This document shows, one piece after another, positions 1 through 8,482 of a DNA stretch of 64,000 bases. Under the pieces are notes generated by a model. The model was given only the letters and a program-made list of their open reading frames with translations. It was not told where the DNA came from and made no database searches. The stretch lies in assembly GCA_050288105.1 (NCBI GenBank), contig JBNKDE010000013.1, forward strand, positions 95,077 through 159,076. The letters run 5' to 3'. This DNA comes from JACNJF01 sp050288105 (lineage in GTDB: Bacteria; Pseudomonadota; Gammaproteobacteria; GCA-001735895). Every line of letters begins with the position of its first letter. The first letter of the stretch is position 1. A program made the translations under genes and the position numbers.

Positions 1-1
1 T

Positions 2-910
2 GTTATGACTACCGCCAGTAAATACACTGAGGAGCGAAAGGAAAACGCGCTAAACCTTGACTATCTGCACAATAAAACGTTGATGACTGTCGGCTATACG
101 CAAAGTGAAGAGAGTGATTACCTGGCCGATACCATCAATGTGAATTTCTCGCAGGATTTTTTTGGTGATTTGACTACCCTGAGCATGGGTTATGCGTTGG
201 GTGACAATACTGTTAAACGTAATGGCGATTTAACCTTTGAAGAGGATGTTCAAACACGCAGCTACCGTCTGGCGTTATCGCAGGTCGTGACTAAAAATAT
301 GATCATGTCACTGGCGCTGGATACCACAACCGATGAAGGTTACCTGAATAATCCCTATCGTTCTGTGCGTTATTTAGATAGCTCTGTTGCACGTGGGTAT
401 AGCTATCAATCTGAAGTTTATCCGAATACGAGGACCAGTAATGCAATCGCTTTGAGAGCGCGTTACTACCTGCCCTGGCGCGCGGCCTTACATGGCGGGT
501 ATCGCTATTTTACCGATAGCTGGGGAATAGAGGCCGATACCTATGAACTTGGATATACCTTACCCTACAACGATGACTGGTTACTGGAATTCACTTACCG
601 CTATTACGACCAGACACATGCTGATTTTTATAGCGACCTGTTTCCCTATGTCAGTGCCCAGAACTTTCTGGCTCGCGATAAAGAATTAAGCACCTTTAGT
701 GATCAATCTATAGGGGTGGGTGCGACCTACCAGTTTCAGAAAAATGGTAGCGGCTTCATCAAAAAAGGGACGGCCAACCTTTTTGTTGACTACATCTCTT
801 TCAAGTACGATGATTTTAGAGACTTGACTAAAACTGCTGTGCCTGGAGAAGAAGCGCTTTACGAAATGGATTCTACTGTGCTGCGACTGTTTGTTTCGAT
901 CTGGTTTTAG
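2..910 (+). CDS. DUF3570-type outer-membrane beta-barrel protein, 5' partial
   Basis: The reading frame is open to the left edge, so the true start and signal peptide lie outside the window. The visible 302 or so residues alternate polar and aromatic residues in short strand-like segments (for example LRARYYLPWRAALHGGYRYF, then LEFTYRYYDQ) and end in ...LRLFVSIWF. A terminal phenylalanine is typical of barrels inserted by the BAM machinery. The pattern and repeated tyrosine-rich strands resemble the DUF3570 family. The function of that family is not established. The partner genes upstream, often a thioredoxin-like or DUF4266 protein, cannot be seen here. Confidence 0.7.
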   Translation, partial: VMTTASKYTEERKENALNLDYLHNKTLMTVGYTQSEESDYLADTINVNFSQDFFGDLTTLSMGYALGDNTVKRNGDLTFEEDVQTRSYRLALSQVVTKNMIMSLALDTTTDEGYLNNPYRSVRYLDSSVARGYSYQSEVYPNTRTSNAIALRARYYLPWRAALHGGYRYFTDSWGIEADTYELGYTLPYNDDWLLEFTYRYYDQTHADFYSDLFPYVSAQNFLARDKELSTFSDQSIGVGATYQFQKNGSGFIKKGTANLFVDYISFKYDDFRDLTKTAVPGEEALYEMDSTVLRLFVSIWF

Positions 911-1001
911 CCTCCCCCTGCGCAGCCGTTTGACAGCCCTCGGGTTCTGAAGCAAACTTCAAAGATCTTCACGCAATAAAAACAAAGGCAGGTCCTGAAT
1001 T

Positions 1002-1385
1002 ATGAATCCAGAAAAAGTGGTCTTTGGGTTTTTTATCGTACTCGCACTTACCCTGAATTTTGGATTTTTTATCGGCGAAATCGATAACCCGGATCACCAC
1101 CATGTATACGAGCTGTTCGCGGTTGTCGTGGTTAACCTGATTGCAACCATCCTCAAATTTGGCGATAGAAGCCAGATGGGTGCCGTATTGCTGGCAACCA
1201 GCCTGGTGGCGATTTTACAGCTGATTGCAGCAACCCTGGTGTGGATGGTAGCGGAGCATATTACCGGTACGGGTCTGACACCAGCGGTAACTTCCAGTAT
1301 TGTTTCGTTGTCCGGTGGTGCCATGCTGGCCAACGTGGTGTCGGTGATTCTGCTGATCATAGAAACAGTCATGCTACGCCGCTAG
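1002..1385 (+). CDS. DUF6394 family small membrane protein
   Basis: A 127-residue integral membrane protein with about four hydrophobic segments (roughly residues 5-25, 38-50, 62-84 and 105-124). A charged histidine-rich patch (DNPDHHH) sits after the first segment. I recognise it as DUF6394-like, a family usually found directly upstream of an RCK-domain potassium channel, as here: the channel gene starts 15 bases after this stop. It may be an accessory subunit of the channel, but that is inferred from neighbourhood only. Start is supported by a nearby purine-rich stretch (AGGTCC) and by the N-terminal hydrophobic segment. Confidence 0.75.
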   Translation: MNPEKVVFGFFIVLALTLNFGFFIGEIDNPDHHHVYELFAVVVVNLIATILKFGDRSQMGAVLLATSLVAILQLIAATLVWMVAEHITGTGLTPAVTSSIVSLSGGAMLANVVSVILLIIETVMLRR

Positions 1386-1400
1386 CGCGGGAAACCTGCG

Positions 1401-3119
1401 ATGGATAACATCGTTTTCCTGATCTTTAGACGCATGCGCCGTCCCCTGATGACGCTGCTGATCATCTATTCCGTTTCGATTCTGGGCCTGGTGCTAATCC
1501 CTGGAGTGGATGATCAGGGCAATGTCTGGCATATGGACTTTTTCCACGCCATTTATTTCATTAGCTATACCTCAACCACCATAGGCTTTGGCGAAATCCC
1601 CTATACCTTCAGCGATGCGCAACGATTGTGGGTGACGCTGACTATGTACGCCGGGGTGATCGGCTGGCTATACGCCATCAGTAATATTCTTACCCTGGTG
1701 CAGGATAAAACCTTCCAGCGCGCACTGTCAGAACGCAAGCTCGCACGTAATATTCGTGGCATGCGAGAACCGTTTTACCTGATCTGCGGTTACGGTGAAA
1801 CAGGCAGTGCATTAGTCCGCGGGTTGACGGATGTTGGGCAGCATGTGGTGGTGATCGAAATTAATGAATTTCGTAGTAACCTGACCAGGCTGGATAACCT
1901 GCGCGATTTCGTCCCCGTATTGCATGGTGATGCACAAAAGCCGCTGCATCTGCAGGAAGCAGGTTTAGAGAACCCTTTATGTAAGGCGGTGGTAGCGGTT
2001 ACCAATGACAACGAAGCGAATCTTAAAATCGCCATCACCAGTAAGTTACTGCATCCTCACATCAGGGTGATTTGCCGTGCCGATTCAAGCGATATCGAAA
2101 AGAATATGGCATCCTTCGGTACTGACTATATTATTGATCCCTACGAAACCTTCGCGCTGTATCTGATCACCGCTTTTCAGGCACCTTGCCTGTACCTGAT
2201 GCAACGCTGGCTGTATTCAGGGCAGCCCGATGATGTGCTGGATGAGCCAATCTACCCGCCCCAGAACAGCCACTGGATTATCTGTGGCTTCGGTCGTTTT
2301 GGTAAAGCCTTATATAAACGCATGATTAAGGAAGGGCTGGAAGTGGTTGTCGTCGAAGCTAATCCAGAGATAGCTGATCTCCCGCTCCAGGGTGTGATAG
2401 AAGGCCGAGGCACAGAAGCAGACACCTTGCAGCAGGCAGGCGTGGAAAAAGCCTGTGGCCTGATCGCGGGAACTGATAATGATGCCAATAATTTATCGAT
2501 TGTCGTTACCGCGCGTGACCTGAACCCTGATCTGTTTTTTGTCGTGCGCCAGAATCACTCGGACAATACAGCCATCATCGACGCGGTGAATGCAGATATT
2601 GTGATGCACCCCAGTAAGATCATCGCCGACAAAATTCGGGTACTGCTCGGCACGCCCATGTTGTACGAATTTATTTCCCTGGCAGCTTATCAGGAAAACG
2701 AATGGGCCTGCGAACTGGTGAGTCGGATATCTGCGCTGGTGGGAAGTCATGCCCCGCGCCTGGAAGAAATCGAGATCAACGAGCGCATGGCGGAAGCCGT
2801 GTATCGACATTTGCAACAGGGCGGGGCGCTCACCCTGGGCGAGCTATTACGTGATTCCTGGCATAAAGATACTCAACTCAGCTGCATTGTGTTAATGCTA
2901 CAACGGCATAACGATCACCGCCTGTTACCGGGTGATGATGTGGGGCTTAAAATCAATGACCGCCTGCTGGTATGTGCGGGTAGAGGCGGATTCACCCGCC
3001 TGTTCTGGAATTTGCAGCAGGAAAGCATTCTCAGTTATATACGTACAGGAAAGGTATTAAAGCATGGCTGGCTGTGGCGCAAATTAACAGGAAAAGAGCA
3101 CTGGCGAGATAAATCCTGA
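1401..3119 (+). CDS. Potassium channel with two RCK/TrkA-N domains
   Basis: A 572-residue ion channel. Residues 1-100 form a two-helix pore module with the filter sequence TTIGFGE (residues 59-65), a variant of the potassium filter TVGYG with Phe for Tyr. Two Rossmann RCK domains follow, with nucleotide-binding loops ICGYGETGS (about residue 128) and ICGFGRFGK (about residue 291), then TrkA-C-like domains. Such channels gate potassium flux in response to nucleotides or other ligands. It lies 15 bases after the DUF6394 gene and is probably co-transcribed with it. The physiological ligand cannot be told from the sequence. Confidence 0.88.
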   Translation: MDNIVFLIFRRMRRPLMTLLIIYSVSILGLVLIPGVDDQGNVWHMDFFHAIYFISYTSTTIGFGEIPYTFSDAQRLWVTLTMYAGVIGWLYAISNILTLVQDKTFQRALSERKLARNIRGMREPFYLICGYGETGSALVRGLTDVGQHVVVIEINEFRSNLTRLDNLRDFVPVLHGDAQKPLHLQEAGLENPLCKAVVAVTNDNEANLKIAITSKLLHPHIRVICRADSSDIEKNMASFGTDYIIDPYETFALYLITAFQAPCLYLMQRWLYSGQPDDVLDEPIYPPQNSHWIICGFGRFGKALYKRMIKEGLEVVVVEANPEIADLPLQGVIEGRGTEADTLQQAGVEKACGLIAGTDNDANNLSIVVTARDLNPDLFFVVRQNHSDNTAIIDAVNADIVMHPSKIIADKIRVLLGTPMLYEFISLAAYQENEWACELVSRISALVGSHAPRLEEIEINERMAEAVYRHLQQGGALTLGELLRDSWHKDTQLSCIVLMLQRHNDHRLLPGDDVGLKINDRLLVCAGRGGFTRLFWNLQQESILSYIRTGKVLKHGWLWRKLTGKEHWRDKS

Positions 3120-3163
3120 AGCGATATCCTTTAATTTAGCTGTCATAACACAGAAGGAAAATT

Positions 3164-3853
3164 ATGAATAATTTTAAAGGTTTCCCTGTCGACTGTGTCC
3201 CTTTTCTGCAAGATCTGGCCAGGAATAATAATCGGGACTGGTTTAATGATAACAAACAGCGCTATGAATCCCTGGTGCGTGAACCGGCACTGAGTTTTAT
3301 CGAAGGCATGGCAAGTGGATTGGAAAAAATCTCACCGCATTTTACCGCGGTCGCGAAGAAGAGTGGCGGCTCGTTAATGCGAGTTTATCGTGACACTCGA
3401 TTTGCTAAAGATAAAACACCTTACAAGACTAACATTGGTATCCAGTTTCGACATGAGTTGGGTAAGAATGTACATGCGCCCGGATTTTATGTACATATTG
3501 CGCCAGATGAATGTTTTATCGGGGTTGGACTCTGGCATCCAGAGCCAGATGCCTTAAAAGCAATACGCGAATTCATTCTGGATAACCCCAGCTCGTGGAA
3601 GGATGCCAGGTCCTATCCGCCATTTAAAAAGCACTTCCAGATGGTTGGCGAGTCTCTGCAACGTCCCCCACGAGGAATCCAGCCAGACCATGAATTGATT
3701 GAAGATCTTAAACGCAAGGATTTTATCGCCCTTAAAAGCTTTCCGGTCGAAAAAATCAATGATAAAAAATTTATCAGATTTGTTCTCAGTAGCTTTGATC
3801 AGGCTGACCCCTTTATGCATTATCTATGTGATGCCGTGCAGGTGCAGTATTGA
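3164..3853 (+). CDS. DUF2461 / TIGR02453 family protein
   Basis: A 229-residue soluble protein with the family hallmarks: an N-terminal FLQDLARNNNRDWF segment, then RVYRDTRFAKDKTPYKTN, then a GFYVHIAPDECFIGVGLWHP segment near the middle. Proteins of this family are widespread in bacteria and fungi, and no activity is established. The length fits the family (about 220-230 residues). A good ribosome-binding site (AAGGAAA) lies upstream of the ATG. It is a single gene with a 285-base gap to the next one; nothing recognisable was found in that gap. Confidence 0.8.
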   Translation: MNNFKGFPVDCVPFLQDLARNNNRDWFNDNKQRYESLVREPALSFIEGMASGLEKISPHFTAVAKKSGGSLMRVYRDTRFAKDKTPYKTNIGIQFRHELGKNVHAPGFYVHIAPDECFIGVGLWHPEPDALKAIREFILDNPSSWKDARSYPPFKKHFQMVGESLQRPPRGIQPDHELIEDLKRKDFIALKSFPVEKINDKKFIRFVLSSFDQADPFMHYLCDAVQVQY

Positions 3854-4138
3854 GAGATTTAACAGATAGACTGGCTGGTAAAACAGCTGTTTTTAATCAA
3901 ATTCATTTGTGGTCAGGCTATAACACTTCATTCTCAGCATATGGTGAATTTTGCTGAGGCAGAAGTTGTTGAAATCATTAATGAAAATGCAGAATAACAA
4001 CGCCTGCATATCAGCAATGAAGTGGATTTAAGGCTAGCGAGTAGATAAAAATAAAACTCATATATCGGCCATTCGTCACTATAATCTAACTAAGATGTGT
4101 TGATTGACTAATAGAAAATCACTGTGGAGTAGATAAAC

Positions 4139-4435
4139 GTGAAAAATATAATCGCAATATGCCTGCTTTTGTTATCCACTCAAACCCTTGCCGATCAGGC
4201 GACTGCCATCAAATCCGGTTGTGCCGGCTGTCACCAGATGGCAGTCAAAACGGTAGGACCAGCGATTAAGGACATCGCCAAAAAATACAAAGGCGGCAAT
4301 GTCGACCAGCTTGTAGCGACAGTCAAGGCAGGCCGTGCGGGTGATCAACTGACCTGGGGCGCGATCGCTATGCCGCCCAGCCCCGCACCAGAGGCGGATG
4401 TACGCAAGGTTATCGAGTGGATGATAAGCCAGTAG
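4139..4435 (+). CDS. Small class I cytochrome c, periplasmic
   Basis: A 98-residue protein with a cleavable signal peptide (cleavage likely after ...TQTLA) and a single haem-attachment motif C28-A-G-C31-H32. The distal ligand is probably the methionine in AIAMPPSP. The fold and length match cytochrome c-551/c-552 electron carriers, here with the sequence GPAIKDIAKKYKG after the haem site. It would shuttle electrons in the periplasm. The start is GTG, chosen because it gives a complete signal peptide and follows GTGGAG at a reasonable distance. The gene stands alone, ending 46 bases before the convergent gor gene. Confidence 0.88.
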   Translation: MKNIIAICLLLLSTQTLADQATAIKSGCAGCHQMAVKTVGPAIKDIAKKYKGGNVDQLVATVKAGRAGDQLTWGAIAMPPSPAPEADVRKVIEWMISQ

Positions 4436-4481
4436 ACTGGTACTAATCGTTGCCCTGATTGTGGTTAGTTGGTGCGCTCAA

Positions 4482-5900
4482 TCAGGCTGACTCAACCTCC
4501 ACTTCTTTCCACTCATTACCCGCATCCACCTCATGACAGGGATGGTTGCGTAGCGGTGTTTTCATGGTAACCAGCTCTTCGGCGCTGCCGGGGTGGATGG
4601 CGACGGTGTTGTCGAAATCAGCCTTGGTTGCCCCCATTTTTACTGCTACTGCAAAGCCCTGCATCATTTCATCGGCACCATCACCGATGACGTGGATACC
4701 AACGACTTTTTCATCTTCGCCAGTACATACCAGTTTCATCGCAGTGGTGCTGCCGTGATCGGATAAGGCGTAACGCATGGGGGTAAAATCGCTCTGGTAA
4801 ATACTCACCTGCTGTCTGGTTTCGATGGCCTGTTGCTCGGTCATACCGACGGTGGCGATCGGGGGATGGCTGAATACCACGCTGGGTACATTGCTGTAAT
4901 CCATCTTTCGTTCAGGCCTGCTGTGGTAAAGACGTTCGGCCAGGCGGCGACCGGCGGCAATGGCGACCGGGGTAAGCTGCTGCTTGCCGATGATGTCACC
5001 CAGGGCAAAGATCCCCGTCACATTGGTCTGCTCGTATTCATCCACCGGGATGACCCCATTCTCCAGCATCTCGACACCGGCTGCGGGTAGATTAATCGAG
5101 TCGGTATTGGGCACACGCCCTGTGGCCCAGATGACCTGGTCAAAACCTGTTAATACCTGATCGGCACTTTTTACCTGTAGTCCGTCCTCATTCTGGGAGA
5201 GTTCAGTGACACGGAATTCAGTATGCAACTGAATACCCTGCTTACGCATTTCTTCAGCCAGGGTATCGCTGATCAGGGTGTCGAAGGTTTTCAGGATACG
5301 TGCAGAGGGGGCGAGTACGGTGACGTTGGAACCCAGCGCGCGTAATACGCCTGCCAGCTCTATACCGATATAGCCACCGCCGATAACGGCGACGTTTTGG
5401 GGTAGTTGTTGCAGCTGAAAAAAACCGTCCGAGGTGATTCCCAGTTCAGCACCTGGTACCGCGGGAACAAAAGGTCTGCCTCCGGTGGCGATGACGATAT
5501 GTTCAGCTGAGTATAGTTTGGCATCGATGATCAGGGTATTGCGGTCTACAAATTCAGCATGGCCAGGGATATGGGTAATGTTCAGGTCAGCGATATAGCC
5601 ATTCCAGAATTTATTGATATTGGCGATATACTGCTCACGTCCGCTGACCAGCTTCTTCCAGTCGGTAGTGCCGCGCTGGGCCGGGATACCAAAGCTACTA
5701 GCATCATCTACGGCATGGGCCAGATTGGCGGCATACCACATGATTTTTTTGGGAACACAACCGACGTTTACACAGGTGCCGCCCATGCGTGAGTATTCTG
5801 CGATGGCGACCTTCTTGCCGAACTGCGCAGCCTTTTCCGCGACTGCCAGACCACCACTACCACCACCGATCACTAATAGATCGAAATCATATTCGCTCAT
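4482..5900 (-). CDS. gor: Glutathione-disulfide reductase
   Basis: A flavoprotein that reduces oxidised glutathione with NADPH. It has an N-terminal FAD-binding GGGSGG motif (residues 12-17), the redox-active disulfide in GGTCVNVGCVPKK (C43 and C48), a second Rossmann loop GGGYIGIELAG, the FAD-binding ALGDI segment and the C-terminal catalytic histidine-glutamate pair in HPGSAEELVTM. The last replaces the usual HPTSSEE. Start at 5900 gives the family-typical N-terminus MSEYDFDL; an ATG three codons upstream (5909) is possible. It lies 70 bases downstream of the peroxiredoxin-glutaredoxin gene on the same strand, so the two probably work as a peroxide-reduction pair. Confidence 0.93.
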   Translation of the reverse strand: MSEYDFDLLVIGGGSGGLAVAEKAAQFGKKVAIAEYSRMGGTCVNVGCVPKKIMWYAANLAHAVDDASSFGIPAQRGTTDWKKLVSGREQYIANINKFWNGYIADLNITHIPGHAEFVDRNTLIIDAKLYSAEHIVIATGGRPFVPAVPGAELGITSDGFFQLQQLPQNVAVIGGGYIGIELAGVLRALGSNVTVLAPSARILKTFDTLISDTLAEEMRKQGIQLHTEFRVTELSQNEDGLQVKSADQVLTGFDQVIWATGRVPNTDSINLPAAGVEMLENGVIPVDEYEQTNVTGIFALGDIIGKQQLTPVAIAAGRRLAERLYHSRPERKMDYSNVPSVVFSHPPIATVGMTEQQAIETRQQVSIYQSDFTPMRYALSDHGSTTAMKLVCTGEDEKVVGIHVIGDGADEMMQGFAVAVKMGATKADFDNTVAIHPGSAEELVTMKTPLRNHPCHEVDAGNEWKEVEVESA

Positions 5901-5970
5901 TACCGCCATCCAGTAAAAAAGATACCGGTCATTGAGACCGGTATCCGGGTTAACAATTCAATGTAAAAGA

Positions 5971-6720
5971 TCAGGCTGCAATACTAGCATCTTCTGCCAG
6001 GTATTTTTCAAGCTGATCCGATCCACCGATTAAATCGCCATCGATGAATATCTGTGGCACCGATGAAGTGCCCGAGATTGCACGGATGGTAGATTCGCGG
6101 AAATCACGATTCAGTACCAGCTCGTCAAACTCGATACCCGCTTCGCGTAACATACCTTTGGCACGTACACAGAATGGGCAGCCTTCGCGAGTGAATACGG
6201 TAACGCTTTTGGGTGCTCTGCTGCCGGGTGCGATATAGCTCAACATCGTGTCAGCGTCTGAAACTTCAAATGGGTCGCCCGGTACGTCTGGCTCAATGAA
6301 CATCTTTTCGACAACACCGTCTTTTACCAGCATGGAATACCGCCATGAGCGGTCACCAAATCCGATATCGTTCTTGGATACCAGCATGCCCATGCCCTGG
6401 GTGAAGTCACCGTTGCCATCAGGCAGGAAGGTAATATTGTCGGCTTCCTGGCTGGCTTTCCATTCATTCATAACGAATGCATCGTTAACGGATACACAGA
6501 CAATGTCGTCTACACCGTTCTGTTTCAACGCGGCAGCAAGCTGGTTGTAGCGCGGCACATGGGTTGATGAACAGGTTGGAGTAAAAGCACCGGGCAGTGA
6601 AAAAACGACCACGGTTTTGCCTTTAAAAACCTCATCGGTAGTTACATCGATCCACTCGTGATCCTGGCGGGTACGGAAAGTGACCTGGGGTACTGACTGG
6701 CCTTCTTTATTTTCTAACAT
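5971..6720 (-). CDS. Peroxiredoxin-5/glutaredoxin fusion (hybrid Prx-Grx)
   Basis: A 249-residue two-domain peroxidase. Residues 1-165 are a peroxiredoxin of the Prx5 class with the peroxidatic cysteine C50 in GAFTPTCSSTHVP. Residues 172-245 are a glutaredoxin with the CPFC active site (C181, C184) and the glutathione-binding SVPQIFIDG segment. The fused glutaredoxin lets the enzyme reduce hydrogen peroxide or alkyl peroxides with glutathione directly, as in Haemophilus PGdx. The gene is preceded by AGGAG and by a likely OxyR site about 85-120 bases upstream. Its neighbours gor and oxyR support a peroxide-defence role in the cytoplasm. Confidence 0.93.
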   Translation of the reverse strand: MLENKEGQSVPQVTFRTRQDHEWIDVTTDEVFKGKTVVVFSLPGAFTPTCSSTHVPRYNQLAAALKQNGVDDIVCVSVNDAFVMNEWKASQEADNITFLPDGNGDFTQGMGMLVSKNDIGFGDRSWRYSMLVKDGVVEKMFIEPDVPGDPFEVSDADTMLSYIAPGSRAPKSVTVFTREGCPFCVRAKGMLREAGIEFDELVLNRDFRESTIRAISGTSSVPQIFIDGDLIGGSDQLEKYLAEDASIAA

Positions 6721-6804
6721 GATATTTCTCCTGATAATTTAAGGGTTTGGGTTAGTTGTTTATTAACTTGGGGGAATTATCAGGGAGTTTGTTTAATCAG
6801 TAAA

Positions 6805-6841
6805 ATTGGATGATTTGATCGAATCAATAGGTAATACCTAT
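6805..6841. promoter_or_regulatory. Predicted OxyR-binding site
   Basis: Positions 6827-6841 read ATAGGTAATACCTAT, a perfect palindrome that matches every defined base of the published OxyR half-operator ATAGnTnnnAnCTAT. A second, weaker half-site (ATTGGATGATTTGAT, 6805-6819) lies exactly 7 bases away, the known spacing. The site overlaps the oxyR stop codon and lies upstream of the Prx-Grx gene, which is read leftward, so it would activate that gene. Regulation itself is inferred. Confidence 0.7.
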
Positions 6842-7764
6842 TATTTTGCGCTTAGCGGCTTAACCGTATTGGGTAGGTGACTCAGAATAGTGGTGATTAT
6901 CGCCTGTAGTGCCTGAAAACGTGGAAAGCTACTGCGATAGAATAGCGAGATCTTGCGCCAGCTGTTCTCCAGGTGTAACTCATGGGTGGCAATACCCCGG
7001 CCTGTGGTCCAGGAGCCTGACATGGCCAGAGCGGGCACCAGTGTGCAGCCATAACCGGCGCTGACCAGTTGTAGCAGGGTTTCCAGGCTGGAGGCGCGCA
7101 GATTCGCCATCTCGCCATGTTGCTGGCGCTCGCTTAGGTGGCACACTTCCATAGCCTGTTGCGCCAGGCAGTAGTTGTCGGGTAACAGTAAGATGTCCAG
7201 CCCTTCCAGATCCTGCTGGGTGATTTCATCCTTGGTATATAAGGGGTGATTCAGCGGGTGAGCTAGCCAGAAGGGTTCCCGGAATAAGGGGATGGCCTGG
7301 AAGTCGGTTTCTGGATGATCGGTCGCCAGAATGGCAGCGTCTATCTCATGATTGGCCAGACGTTCCAGGAGTACATCGGTCGCCTCTTCGAAAAGAATCA
7401 GTTTTAGATTCGGATAGTCCTGCTGTAAGGGTTTTAAAATTAACGGCAACAGGTAAGGGCTGATAGTGGGAATTGCACCGATACGTAAAGGCCCCGCAAC
7501 TGGATCCTGGTAGGATTGAGCCAGTTGCTGGATGACGTCAACCTGCTCAAGAATGAGGTGCGCATGCTGCAATATATCCTGCCCGGCCGGGGTGATCTTA
7601 ACGCTGCGATTGGTACGCTCAAAGATGGTGACACCCAGTTCATCTTCGAGCTTTTTGATCTGTCCGCTCAGGGTGGGCTGGCTGACGAAACAACGCTGAG
7701 CGGCCTTACCGAAATGCTGAGTTTCGGCGACCGCAATCAGGTATTTCAGGTCGCGTATATTCAT
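6841..7764 (-). CDS. oxyR: Peroxide-sensing LysR-type regulator OxyR
   Basis: A 307-residue LysR-family protein. The N-terminal winged helix-turn-helix (AAQRCFVSQPTLSGQIKKLE, about residues 21-40) is typical of OxyR, and the regulatory domain carries the two redox cysteines at C199 and C208, the same numbers as in E. coli OxyR. These form the disulfide that switches the protein on when hydrogen peroxide is present. The start overlaps the stop of the upstream GST-like gene by four bases, suggesting translational coupling. The OxyR-type operator at its 3' end points to the adjacent Prx-Grx gene as a target. Confidence 0.93.
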   Translation of the reverse strand: MNIRDLKYLIAVAETQHFGKAAQRCFVSQPTLSGQIKKLEDELGVTIFERTNRSVKITPAGQDILQHAHLILEQVDVIQQLAQSYQDPVAGPLRIGAIPTISPYLLPLILKPLQQDYPNLKLILFEEATDVLLERLANHEIDAAILATDHPETDFQAIPLFREPFWLAHPLNHPLYTKDEITQQDLEGLDILLLPDNYCLAQQAMEVCHLSERQQHGEMANLRASSLETLLQLVSAGYGCTLVPALAMSGSWTTGRGIATHELHLENSWRKISLFYRSSFPRFQALQAIITTILSHLPNTVKPLSAK

Positions 7765-8423
7765 GCCGCCATTAAGCTTTTGATATGTCCGCCACGGCCT
7801 TTCATCATGCCATCGTATAGCTGTTCAAGTTCGGGCACAGCTGATTTTGGCATAATCGGTAATTGCATTAAGTTGTCAGCCCATTTTGTGAGTTTGGGGT
7901 GACGACTGGCATCTTTCAATTGTGGAATATAGGGTTCCAGAAAACTCAGGCGCTGAAATAAAGGGGCAAAACTCAGGTCGACCAGAGAGATGGAATCGCC
8001 ATTAAAAAAAGCGTTGTTTCCCAGTACGCTTTCAATTCGATCCAGTTTCCCTAGCATGGCTTCTACCTGTTCGTTAAAGCCATCCTCGTCGGGCGTCATA
8101 ATCAGGTTAAAGGCATTCATCAGGCATTCATTACCGAACTCCATCCAGCTGCGGTTTTGCGCCTTTAACACCAGATCAGAAGGATGCAGTGGCTCCCCAT
8201 AGGCTTCATCGAGATACTCAATGATAACCGAGGATTCAAAGATAATCTGGTCACCGACCTGTACCACCGGAACCTTACCAAGCGGTGAAATTTCCTTAAA
8301 CCACTCAGGTGGATTCATCAGGTCAATGTATTCGATATCGAAATCTATCCCTTTGTGTAAAAGCGTGAGTACGGCTTTCTGGACATAAGGGCAAAGTTTG
8401 AAGCTGATTAGTCTCGGTTTCAT
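7761..8423 (-). CDS. Glutathione S-transferase family protein
   Basis: A 220-residue protein with an N-terminal thioredoxin-like GST domain (ISFKLCPYVQKA; CPYV where glutaredoxins have CPYC; cis-proline in LGKVPVVQ; glutathione-binding ESSVIIEYLDE) and an all-helical C-terminal domain. The single cysteine in the active-site position suggests an omega-like or SspA-like GST rather than a classical Tyr/Ser enzyme. The substrate is unknown. It is the first gene of a coupled pair with oxyR (ATGA-type overlap), so it is likely expressed with the peroxide regulator and may repair glutathionylated proteins; that role is inferred. Confidence 0.85.
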   Translation of the reverse strand: MKPRLISFKLCPYVQKAVLTLLHKGIDFDIEYIDLMNPPEWFKEISPLGKVPVVQVGDQIIFESSVIIEYLDEAYGEPLHPSDLVLKAQNRSWMEFGNECLMNAFNLIMTPDEDGFNEQVEAMLGKLDRIESVLGNNAFFNGDSISLVDLSFAPLFQRLSFLEPYIPQLKDASRHPKLTKWADNLMQLPIMPKSAVPELEQLYDGMMKGRGGHIKSLMAA

Positions 8424-8482
8424 CGAGCAAGTCTCCTGGTTTTATTAGTTATCTGCAAAAGATGGTGGGTAAATTCCATTTA

